A DNA stretch of 64,000 nucleotides. Source: J014 sp964486055 (GTDB taxonomy: Bacteria; Acidobacteriota; Blastocatellia; Pyrinomonadales; Pyrinomonadaceae). The DNA is taken from positions 124,001 to 188,000 of the forward strand of contig CAZALE010000002.1 of assembly GCA_964486055.1 (NCBI GenBank), given 5' to 3'. Under the pieces are notes generated by a model, which did not search any database, was not told the DNA's origin, and saw nothing but the letters and a program-made list of their open reading frames with translations. Positions 18,330-26,106 of the stretch are shown here, piece by piece (position 1 is the first letter of the stretch; each line of letters opens with the position of its first letter). Position numbers and translations under genes: made by a program.

Positions 18330-18445
18330 CAATTTGTGATGTTGAACATTTAAAAATGATATAAGGGAAGAAACTATCAACTCAATCACCGAAAACTTAG
18401 TTTAGCATAGATTTAAATCAACCAAAAGATCTAAGACAAGAAATT

Positions 18446-18976
18446 TTAGTCCTGTATAAGCCTATCCAAGTGAATCATGGCATCTGTTATGTCGAAGGGA
18501 GAATTGCTTTTTTCTGTAAACCACTTAGGGCTTTGAGGATTTAGAAGCGACAATTCAGAACTATATTCAGGTCTGCCAAAATGGGTAATACGACAATATG
18601 CTAACGCCCCTCCTCGCATAAAACCATCTTTTGGTAATCTGGTCCAACCAATCTCTATAGATAATCTCCTCAAACCAAATAAAACATTGACCCGGAATCC
18701 AGTCAGTAGTGCCTGTCTCATCTGAAATTTATAACCACCATGCGTTTCTACATCTAACTTGAATCCTTCCTCGATTTTTATCCTAATTGCCCTGAAAAAG
18801 TGCTCTAACAGGGTCTTACTAGCGTCTATTCGAATCTTTTCATTGGCTGCCTTTAACTCAAAAAAATCCCTCAGTGTTTCATTGCCCTGCTCTGCTGCCA
18901 TTAATTTCGCAGCGTTGATCATTTCTAACCATTTTTCCTCAAAGGAGTTCATCTTCGCACAGCCAGAATTGAGCAT
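18446..18976 (-). CDS. Hypothetical protein
   Basis: 176 residues, not recognised. The N-terminal third is helical and charged (FEEKWLEMINAAKLMAAEQGNETLRDFFELKAANEK). The rest looks mixed alpha/beta, with QMRQALLTGFRVNVLFGLRRLSIEIGWTRLPKDGFMRGG and aromatic residues near the end. No signal peptide, membrane helix, metal motif or nucleotide site is seen. Two starts are possible (18976, or the inner ATG at 18952), and neither has a good ribosome site. It is isolated between the zinc-ribbon gene and the divergent TPR gene, giving no operon context. Clean length and protein-like composition argue it is real. Confidence 0.6.
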   Translation of the reverse strand: MLNSGCAKMNSFEEKWLEMINAAKLMAAEQGNETLRDFFELKAANEKIRIDASKTLLEHFFRAIRIKIEEGFKLDVETHGGYKFQMRQALLTGFRVNVLFGLRRLSIEIGWTRLPKDGFMRGGALAYCRITHFGRPEYSSELSLLNPQSPKWFTEKSNSPFDITDAMIHLDRLIQD

Positions 18977-18987
18977 AAAACCAAAAG

Positions 18988-19018
18988 CTGACTAAATCAA
19001 TCTTAAGTGTGTTATCCT
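18988..19018 (+). promoter_or_regulatory. Possible promoter of TPR gene giving a leaderless mRNA
   Basis: TATCCT at 19013-19018 with CTGACT at 18988-18993 (19-bp spacer) would start transcription at about the ATG at 19026. No ribosome site is present before that ATG, which fits leaderless initiation. The spacer is longer than ideal. Confidence 0.35.
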
Positions 19019-19025
19019 AGCATTT

Positions 19026-22000
19026 ATGAAAAAGTTTTTTTGTTGTGTTCACATTGTCTTGCTCTTATCTATTCTCGGTAGTCAGGTCTTAGCCCAAAAA
19101 CAAAAAACTGCGACTAGTACGAAAAAATTGGAGCAATTAGATGAAAAACAAGAACTGGAGAAGGCACTGCAAACAGAAGATCAGGCACAGAAAGTAATCG
19201 CCCTCAACAAATTCCTTGAAAACTTTCCCGAATCCAAACAAAAGGACCTTGTAGCAAAAAATCTAGTAGAAACCTATATGAGCCTATTCAGGAAAAAAAT
19301 CCCTGAGGTAAGACAGGCAGACATCGCAGATATCAAAAAAGCCATAACTCTACTATCTGAACCGATCGATGATGAGTTTTTTCTCAAAACCTTAGTGAAA
19401 CTGCCAGGATTATTGTTCTTTAATGGATATAGAAGCGATGCAATAGAGATCGCAAGACTCGTAGAGGGAAAAATTAGGAATAACCCCAGTCAGCTAGCTA
19501 ATTTGGCACTATTCTACATAAGCATAGAGGATGGAACGGAATCAAAAAGGCTTTCTGAAAAAGCCCTTAATCTCGATGCGAACTCCACGATAGCCTATCA
19601 AACACTTGGTTTGGCTAATAGGCTAAACTTCGATTTACCATCTGCTGAACTAGCCTACTCAAAAGCTGTCGAACTCCAACCCAAATCCACCGCGGCAAAG
19701 AGAAATCTAGCTGATATAAAAAGAGCCTTAGGCAAGGCAGAAGAAGCGTTACAACTTTACCAAGATGTTTTAGAAAATGATGCGAATGACATAGCTGCTA
19801 AGAGTGGCCTTGTGCTGACCCTTTTTGATCTAGACAAATTAGACATTGCCGAGAAGGAACTCGAGACTACTCTCTCGTCCAATCCAAGAAATTTTGTACT
19901 ACTTGCCAGCGCTGCTTATAAATACGCTCTAAAAGGAATTACGGACAAAGCCATTTTTAGCGCACAAAAGGCAATCGAGATAGAACCACGTTATGTATGG
20001 TCATACATAGCTTTGGCCACAGCTTTTATCATCCAGAATAAATCTGCTGACGCTGAGAAAACCATACAGACCGCTAGGCAATATGGAAATTTTCCGACTT
20101 TGGATTATGAGTTAGCTTTAGCGAAATTTCTGGCGGGATTTTATACGGAAGCCTTAGAGACGATTCAAAGAAGTTTCCAGATAACAGATCAAGGTGAAAT
20201 TAAATCGCTTCTAGGTAATCGTGTTCCAAAAATTAGCACGAATTTCACAGACATAATAACAGCAGAGTTCCAAGCAGGTATATTTCAGCCGAGAGTGTTT
20301 AGTGATCCTTCAATAGACACGAAACTTAAAGCTCTTCTAACCTTCGCTAGCAAGCTCGATTCAGCAAGTGATGAGGAATTGAACGAGATAGTGCAAGGCT
20401 TTGTCGAGGGGAACGATAAAACAAAGGTCCATCGGGAGATTTTCATTGCAAATCGTTTACTAGAAAAAAGAAAGGCTTTACCTAAAGTAATCGAGTTAAC
20501 TGAAAGAGCAGCCGAACATCTAGAAGACGGTCTAGATATACCATCTCCTTCAACCTTCGTTTTGGCTGATGCGCTGTATGAAAATAGAAAAATCAGTTCC
20601 GCACGTGGACAAATGCTAGTAATTCCGGAAGTACCCAAACAAACACTTTCTAATATTCTGAGAGGTAGACTCGAGGAAATCAATGGCTGGGCCCTTTATC
20701 AACAAAATAAACCTACAGAGGCCATCATCAAACTAAAACGTGCAATAAGTATATTACCTGAAAACAGCATATGGTGGCGCTCTGGCCTCTGGCGGCTCGG
20801 AGTCTGTTACGAAACTATCGGTAATCTTCAATCCGCCCTAGACTCTTACGTTAGAAGTTATAAAAGCGGCGAACAAGATGCGATCCGCTACGCAACCATC
20901 GAAAATCTTTACAAGAAAATATACGGTAACACCGATGGCTTAGAGGACCTTTTGAAGTCCACCACGAAAAAGGACTTTCTTCTAAAGCAATCAGAAAACA
21001 TTGCAAAAGTTGAAAATAAATCTGTTGAAAAATCACATGAAGTCTCACAAAACCAAGAGAAAAATCCAGAAACCTCTGAGAAAACAGAGATTCCAACGAA
21101 AAATCTAGATGAATCAAAAACAGACACTAATCAGGAGAAAACCACCTCTATCGAAAAGAAGTCTCTGAACAGCATGTCTAATGAGGAGAAAGCCTCTGAA
21201 CAAGTGGATCTCGCTAGCGCTGACACAATGGAAAATGCTCAGTCAAAAATCGAAGTTAAGACTGAAGCGAACAAGGTCTCTCCATCAGAGAAACAATCCG
21301 TTAATCCGATAATTTCTAAAGTTGAACCTCAAACTGAAAGTAAAGAAACACAATCCTCCGATAATAGAGTTCTAACCGAAAGTCCCATTAAGCCGCAGAC
21401 GGAGAAAGTCACTGAACCAAAAGATCTGAATCCGAACACCACTCTCAGTAAATCGAAAACAACAGCAGATAAAAAATCAGAGCTATCAGATCAACCAAAA
21501 CCACTAACCCAAGAAAATCCTCAGGAAGTCAAACAAGAGGAGCTCAATATCAAAAACTCTTCGAATTCAGATAAAGAGGAAATCCTGAGAGATTTACAAG
21601 TAAGCGAACCTAGGAATAATACCTCTGAGAAAATTCTCCCGAATCCAAAGCCCCGACAATCTCAATCCAACACGAGCACGGTTAAGTTCTCATATAACAA
21701 CATAAGTGATAAAAATCTATCTTCTGAAGGGAAAAATGAGGAGCAATCTACCAGTCAAGATGCTTCTGTGGTTAGTCCTCAAAATCCTCAGCCGAAACCT
21801 TACCAGCAATTAGAGAATAAGAATGAGGCTAATGAGAACAACGAAAGCATCTCAAACTCAAAATCACAGGAACTAACAAAAGTAAAAACGCCAAGTTACG
21901 ATATCAGACCACGAGTAGTAAATCCAGACGAGTTCAACACTGAGGCCGATTGCTCACTTATCGTATCTCAAAAAGAGGTAATGATTCTTAAAAACGGCGG

Positions 22001-22223
22001 ACGAATCGGTGTCCTGGTCGGTTATACAAACCCAGAGAAAGACCTGAGAAAAATAAAAATAGTCTCTGAATCGCCGCAGGATATAGCTGTCAATATAGAG
22101 CCCGAAATAGCTAAGAATCGACTATTCGTGGTAATGAAATCGATCAGTGATAGAACCGGCAGCTTTACGGTTTTTATCAAATCACCTTGCGGCACCTCGA
22201 AAATCTTAGTAAACGTTAGGTGA
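19026..22223 (+). CDS. Large secreted TPR protein with low-complexity linker
   Basis: 1065 residues. Residues 1-23 form a signal peptide (cleavage likely near SQVLAQ). Residues ~25-640 are helical with several tetratricopeptide repeats, clearest around 165-360 (e.g. AYQTLGLANRLNFDLPSAELAYSKAVELQP cut into repeats) and 540-620. Residues ~650-940 are a long Lys/Glu/Ser/Asn/Gln-rich, probably disordered stretch. The last ~110 residues form a compact beta-rich domain (ADCSLIVSQKEVMILKNGGRIGVLVG...). It probably works as a periplasmic scaffold or envelope-attached adaptor. It precedes era by 32 bases but is likely a separate unit functionally. Confidence 0.8.
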   Translation: MKKFFCCVHIVLLLSILGSQVLAQKQKTATSTKKLEQLDEKQELEKALQTEDQAQKVIALNKFLENFPESKQKDLVAKNLVETYMSLFRKKIPEVRQADIADIKKAITLLSEPIDDEFFLKTLVKLPGLLFFNGYRSDAIEIARLVEGKIRNNPSQLANLALFYISIEDGTESKRLSEKALNLDANSTIAYQTLGLANRLNFDLPSAELAYSKAVELQPKSTAAKRNLADIKRALGKAEEALQLYQDVLENDANDIAAKSGLVLTLFDLDKLDIAEKELETTLSSNPRNFVLLASAAYKYALKGITDKAIFSAQKAIEIEPRYVWSYIALATAFIIQNKSADAEKTIQTARQYGNFPTLDYELALAKFLAGFYTEALETIQRSFQITDQGEIKSLLGNRVPKISTNFTDIITAEFQAGIFQPRVFSDPSIDTKLKALLTFASKLDSASDEELNEIVQGFVEGNDKTKVHREIFIANRLLEKRKALPKVIELTERAAEHLEDGLDIPSPSTFVLADALYENRKISSARGQMLVIPEVPKQTLSNILRGRLEEINGWALYQQNKPTEAIIKLKRAISILPENSIWWRSGLWRLGVCYETIGNLQSALDSYVRSYKSGEQDAIRYATIENLYKKIYGNTDGLEDLLKSTTKKDFLLKQSENIAKVENKSVEKSHEVSQNQEKNPETSEKTEIPTKNLDESKTDTNQEKTTSIEKKSLNSMSNEEKASEQVDLASADTMENAQSKIEVKTEANKVSPSEKQSVNPIISKVEPQTESKETQSSDNRVLTESPIKPQTEKVTEPKDLNPNTTLSKSKTTADKKSELSDQPKPLTQENPQEVKQEELNIKNSSNSDKEEILRDLQVSEPRNNTSEKILPNPKPRQSQSNTSTVKFSYNNISDKNLSSEGKNEEQSTSQDASVVSPQNPQPKPYQQLENKNEANENNESISNSKSQELTKVKTPSYDIRPRVVNPDEFNTEADCSLIVSQKEVMILKNGGRIGVLVGYTNPEKDLRKIKIVSESPQDIAVNIEPEIAKNRLFVVMKSISDRTGSFTVFIKSPCGTSKILVNVR

Positions 22224-22255
22224 ATTTACCTTAGCTTTCTGATAACTTATCACTT

Positions 22256-23158
22256 GTGAATGAAAGCAAACTAAAATGCGGTTACGTCGCATTAATTGGT
22301 CGCCCGAATGCTGGTAAATCCACCTTACTAAACTATCTTGTTGGGGAGAAAATAGCCATCGTATCCGATAAGCCCCAAACAACCAGACATAAGATCAATG
22401 GCATAGTAACAGTTCCGAATAAAGGGCAAATAGTCTTTGTCGATACTCCCGGAATTCATAAACCAGGATATCTGTTAAATCGCCGCATGATGACTGCTGT
22501 TCAAGACGCTATATTATCAGTGGATCTGCTGATTTTGATTCGGGACGCATCAGTATCAACCGGTAACGGAGACCGCTTCGTTCTGAATCTCGTCAAAGAA
22601 TCTCAAAAGCCCTCTATATTAGTGCTCAATAAAGTTGACAAGTTAAAAAATAAAGCCTCGTTGCTCCCTCTAATAGAATTCTATTCAAAGCAACACGAGT
22701 TTAAGGAGATAATACCCATCTCAGCTCTGAAGGGATTTCAAGTCGACATCTTGCTCAATAGAATAATTGAATATTTGCCTGAGGGCGAACCTATATTTGA
22801 TCCTGATGAATTGACCGATCAACCGCTAAAACTGCTGGTTGCTGAAATTGTCCGAGAAAAAGTTTTAGAGGAAACTCGCGACGAATTACCATATGTAACA
22901 GCTGTAATCACCGAAAGGTTTGACGAATCAGACCCGAACCTAACAAAAATATACTGTGCTATAATCGTGGAGAAACAATCACAAAAACGAATAATTATCG
23001 GCAAAAATGGGAGAAAAATTAAAAACATTGGAACTAAGGCAAGGCTCGAAATTGAAAAACTCCTCGGAAAACATGTTTATTTGGAATTATTCGTAAAAGT
23101 AGTAGAAAATTGGCGCAACTTGGAGTACAAACTAGATGAAATCGGCATCACAGAATAA
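22256..23158 (+). CDS. era: GTPase Era
   Basis: 300 residues: GTPase domain with GRPNAGKSTLLN (P-loop), DTPGIH (G3) and NKVDK (G4), then a C-terminal KH domain with the GKNGRKIKNIG loop. Era binds the 3' end of 16S rRNA and helps 30S assembly. The start is GTG at 22256, without a clear ribosome site. The C-terminus overlaps the start of prmA by 23 bases, so the two are probably coupled. Length and motifs are standard. Confidence 0.96.
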   Translation: MNESKLKCGYVALIGRPNAGKSTLLNYLVGEKIAIVSDKPQTTRHKINGIVTVPNKGQIVFVDTPGIHKPGYLLNRRMMTAVQDAILSVDLLILIRDASVSTGNGDRFVLNLVKESQKPSILVLNKVDKLKNKASLLPLIEFYSKQHEFKEIIPISALKGFQVDILLNRIIEYLPEGEPIFDPDELTDQPLKLLVAEIVREKVLEETRDELPYVTAVITERFDESDPNLTKIYCAIIVEKQSQKRIIIGKNGRKIKNIGTKARLEIEKLLGKHVYLELFVKVVENWRNLEYKLDEIGITE

Positions 23159-24023
23159 AAAATCCTGGGATGTTTTCGAAGTTGAAGCTTTGAGTGAAGC
23201 CACAGAGGCCATCGAATTTGGATTTAACCAAGCTCAGGCATTAGGGACAGAAATAAATAATTTAGGTAAAAGTCAGCCTTCAGAGACCCTCTCGATAAGA
23301 GGCTATTTTGAAAGAGGTACAACCAACAAAAAACAACTAATAAATCATTTAGAGAAAGCCTTACAAGCTTACGGAATAGATTTTCATGCCATTAGAGGCG
23401 TAAGAAAGAGAAAAATTGTTGAAAGAGATTGGTTAGCAAGCTGGAAACGGCATTGGAAGCCCGTAGAGACCGAGAAATTCGTAATCTCCCCTTTTTGGAA
23501 GAAAATAAACAGAAAAGATAAACAAATCATATACATAAATCCAGCGATGGCATTCGGGACTGGAACTCATGAAACGACGCGGCTTTGCTTGCAAGCCATA
23601 GAGAAATTTTTTAAGCCATCTATGACATTTTTAGATGTGGGAACTGGTACCGGCATTTTAGCTATAGCCTCAGCAAAGTTAGCTAATGGTAATAATAAAA
23701 AAATCATTGCATGCGATATAGACGAAGAATCAGTTCATCAAGCTCGAAGAAATGCTCTTTTGAATAATGTAAACATTGAGATTTTTCATGGCTCTATTAC
23801 TGAAGAAAGCCCAAAATATGACTTTATCTGCGCTAACTTAACATTGGAGATCATACTTCCGCTTTTACCAATACTCATTGAAAAAACGAACCAAATTCTC
23901 GTACTCTCCGGGATTATGAAAGACCAAAAAGAAAAAATTCGACAGGCACTATTCAAATACCAACTGACCAACTACGAAATTGAGGCTTTGAATGAATGGA
24001 TTGCCGTCATCGTGATTCCATAA
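23136..24023 (+). CDS. prmA: Ribosomal protein L11 methyltransferase
   Basis: 295 residues with the PrmA layout: N-terminal substrate-recognition domain (WDVFEVEALSEATEAIEF...), the linker DWLASWKRHWKP, the AFGTGTHETTRLCL loop, and the SAM-binding motif FLDVGTGTGILAIASAKL near 167-184. It trimethylates ribosomal protein L11. It overlaps the end of era by 23 bases, making a small ribosome-assembly/modification unit. The ATG is taken as start because it preserves the full N-terminal domain. No terminator was found before the convergent hypothetical gene. Confidence 0.92.
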   Translation: MKSASQNKKSWDVFEVEALSEATEAIEFGFNQAQALGTEINNLGKSQPSETLSIRGYFERGTTNKKQLINHLEKALQAYGIDFHAIRGVRKRKIVERDWLASWKRHWKPVETEKFVISPFWKKINRKDKQIIYINPAMAFGTGTHETTRLCLQAIEKFFKPSMTFLDVGTGTGILAIASAKLANGNNKKIIACDIDEESVHQARRNALLNNVNIEIFHGSITEESPKYDFICANLTLEIILPLLPILIEKTNQILVLSGIMKDQKEKIRQALFKYQLTNYEIEALNEWIAVIVIP

Positions 24024-24129
24024 ACCTCATCATTGCAACTTTAAATTACAAACTTTGCCGACTGATCATGTTAGCAACAAGCAAAGTCAAAGTGATTTTG
24101 CTAAATTCGGGGTTATCGTAAGCTAAATC

Positions 24130-25071
24130 TCAGTCTAGTAACCTCAATTCCCTTAGATCTTCGATGGGCTCTTCGAATGAGCAGGATCCAAATGAGATTG
24201 CGGCTTTCTCTCTAAGCTGTTCAAGATACCAATTACCAACAAAATGTTCGTGACGCCAATAAATACCATCCTCGGCAAAGATAAAATTCTGTGGATTTTC
24301 ATCCTCCAAGATTTCTTGAATTAGAGATGGTTTCAAACTATTTCGGGCAAATGCCGATGCGAAGAAAACATTTAAGAAGCCATACATTTTTCCGACTGGG
24401 GCATTCTGTTCATAGGTTAGAGGTTTCTCACAGCGTATCGGATGATGCAATCCAGCGGTGAATTTAAATGGCACATTTGCCGCAACACAGGCTCTTATGA
24501 ATTTTAGGAGCTTTTCAGTCGCTGGAAATGCATCATGCGTAGTGCCTCCAGTCCTCATTTTAGCCCTCTGTCTATGGATCGAAATCACCGAGATTAAATC
24601 TGACAAGTTATCCTCCACTGGTATCTCAAAATAAATAACGAGTTGATCTCCTAACCTCTCTGACGCCTCTTCAATTGCCCAGACACTACTAGCTTTCATT
24701 TCCAAGGTATCGCATTGCCCAGCACCTTTAAATTCATCATTGAAATCTCTGATTTTTTTCAACGTCACATCCAGAGTTTCATCTGCAATCACACTCAGAC
24801 TCCATGGGTTTCCGTCTTGACCTAAGATCTCTTTAGAATTCGATATGAATTCATCAATGCGTGACGAAGGCACAATGAACTTAGCTAACATCCATGAATA
24901 CTTGCTTTTTCGGTAAGAAGCATAATTTGCTACAGCTTGATCCATCGGCAGTTTAGCTGGCGGAAATAAACCAGCGTAATCTATTATCTCAGAGAGCAAA
25001 ATTTTGAGAGATGGTTTTATACGATTAGACATTTGGGATGCGGTTTTAGAATCAGTTTTACTAGTAAACAC
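24130..25071 (-). CDS. Conserved-looking protein of unknown function
   Basis: 313 residues; I recognise no named family. The probable start may be the inner ATG giving MSNRIKPSLKILLSEIIDYAGLFPPAKLPM (around 25029); the longer start at 25071 adds 14 residues without homology-like features. Dense motifs such as IDYAGLFPPAKLPMDQAV, KFTAGLHHPIRCEKPLTYEQ and GFLNVFFASAFA look conserved and suggest an enzyme-like alpha/beta (possibly TIM-barrel) fold with a His pair (LHHP). No signal peptide or membrane helix is present. It stands alone between prmA (convergent) and the fasciclin gene. Confidence 0.7.
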   Translation of the reverse strand: MFTSKTDSKTASQMSNRIKPSLKILLSEIIDYAGLFPPAKLPMDQAVANYASYRKSKYSWMLAKFIVPSSRIDEFISNSKEILGQDGNPWSLSVIADETLDVTLKKIRDFNDEFKGAGQCDTLEMKASSVWAIEEASERLGDQLVIYFEIPVEDNLSDLISVISIHRQRAKMRTGGTTHDAFPATEKLLKFIRACVAANVPFKFTAGLHHPIRCEKPLTYEQNAPVGKMYGFLNVFFASAFARNSLKPSLIQEILEDENPQNFIFAEDGIYWRHEHFVGNWYLEQLREKAAISFGSCSFEEPIEDLRELRLLD

Positions 25072-25149
25072 GGTTTGCTATTTAAAGTTTAATAACTGCT
25101 TAAATTAAGAGCAAGTAAATATCTACAGATTCTAAGAATTAATATGAAT

Positions 25150-25178
25150 AAAAAAGGCACGCTTTATAAGAGCGTGCC
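25150..25178 (-). terminator. Intrinsic terminator of fasciclin gene
   Basis: A perfect 8-bp GC-rich stem (GGCACGCT/AGCGTGCC) with a seven-base loop, followed on the minus strand by a run of six T. It lies 26 bases after the fasciclin stop codon and is a textbook Rho-independent terminator. Confidence 0.9.
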
Positions 25179-25203
25179 CCTGCTGAAGTCTTTAAATTTC
25201 AGA

Positions 25204-25764
25204 TTATTTTGGTAACAACACTTCATCGATGACATGAATCACGCCATTAGCTTGCATCACGTCATACGTGCTGATGCAAGCAACACGGCCATTTTCATCA
25301 ACGACTACAACGTTCGTCGGGCCATTCATTTTCACTGTTAAAGTTCCACCTGACAGTGTCTTTAATTCAGCTTGGCCTTTGCCTTGTTTTATTAATCTCA
25401 TGAGATCCTTGGACGTGTATTTACCAGCAACCACGTGATAGGTCAATACTTTCTTTAGTGTCTCCTTGTTTTCTGGTTTGAGAAGATTTTCGACCGTGCC
25501 CTGCGGCAAGTTCTCAAATGCATCATTAACAGGAGCAAAGACAGTGAATGGCCCCTTACCCATCAGCGCATCGACTAAGCCTGCAGCTTTGACAGCTGCT
25601 ACCAAAGTTGTGTGTTTTTCTGAATTAACAGCATTTTCAACTATATTCTTATTGGCGAACATCGCTTTGCCGCCAACCATTGGATTGTCATTTGACATCT
25701 GCGCTAGAGCAGAAATGACTCCAAACGCGATCGTTAGCATTAACATTAAACCTAGTTTTCTCAT
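25204..25764 (-). CDS. Secreted fasciclin (FAS1) domain protein
   Basis: 186 residues: signal peptide at 1-21 (ends near ALAQ) and a single FAS1 domain with the H1 and H2 boxes visible as FTVFAPVNDAFENLP and NGVIHVIDEVLLPK, plus the YH motif (LTYHVVAGKYT). FAS1 proteins mediate adhesion or cell-surface binding. The ATG has AGGAGG upstream, suggesting strong translation, and a clear intrinsic terminator follows, so it is a monocistronic unit. The ligand is unknown. Confidence 0.93.
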   Translation of the reverse strand: MRKLGLMLMLTIAFGVISALAQMSNDNPMVGGKAMFANKNIVENAVNSEKHTTLVAAVKAAGLVDALMGKGPFTVFAPVNDAFENLPQGTVENLLKPENKETLKKVLTYHVVAGKYTSKDLMRLIKQGKGQAELKTLSGGTLTVKMNGPTNVVVVDENGRVACISTYDVMQANGVIHVIDEVLLPK

Positions 25765-26106
25765 ATTTTTCCTCCTAGCTTGTTCTTTTTCAGGCAGTTT
25801 TGCCTTCTAATCTGAATTTCGTTATCAATTTGAGATTAGATTCACAAAATTACATTTTTATTTCAAAACTTAATAAAGATGAGAGAAAAGTTTTAAATCT
25901 CTGTTAATGGATTTCGTGATCCAAACACAGAGCTATTTCAATGCTGGATAATTAGAATATCGCTCAGTATCGCGATGTGCACGTTCGTGAAACTCGCCTG
26001 GCCCACTTATCTCAGTGCTGGTTCATTAGAATATCGCTCAGTATCATTACCTATAGTTTCGTAGAGATGAGCAAAAAGTCTATCCAACCGAGGTGGTCGC
26101 TTTAAA
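25765..26106. other. Intergenic region with paired degenerate repeats
   Basis: A 342-base stretch between the fasciclin gene start and the end of the thioredoxin-NHL gene. It holds the fasciclin ribosome site and presumably its promoter near 25770-25860, then the two 36-bp repeats described separately. No credible ORF or RNA gene is apparent. Confidence 0.6.
25936..26045. repeat. Two 36-bp repeats spaced by 38 bp
   Basis: Copy 1 at 25936-25971 and copy 2 at 26010-26045 match at 32 of 36 positions; the last 21 bases (25951-25971 and 26025-26045) are identical. The 74-bp period and 38-bp unique spacer are CRISPR-like in size, but only two copies exist, the first is diverged, and no cas gene is near. 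They may be a decayed array or a dispersed intergenic repeat. Confidence 0.6.

Noticed and set aside
25936..26045. CRISPR array
   Set aside because: Only two copies with four mismatches and no cas genes in the window; described as a repeat pair instead.
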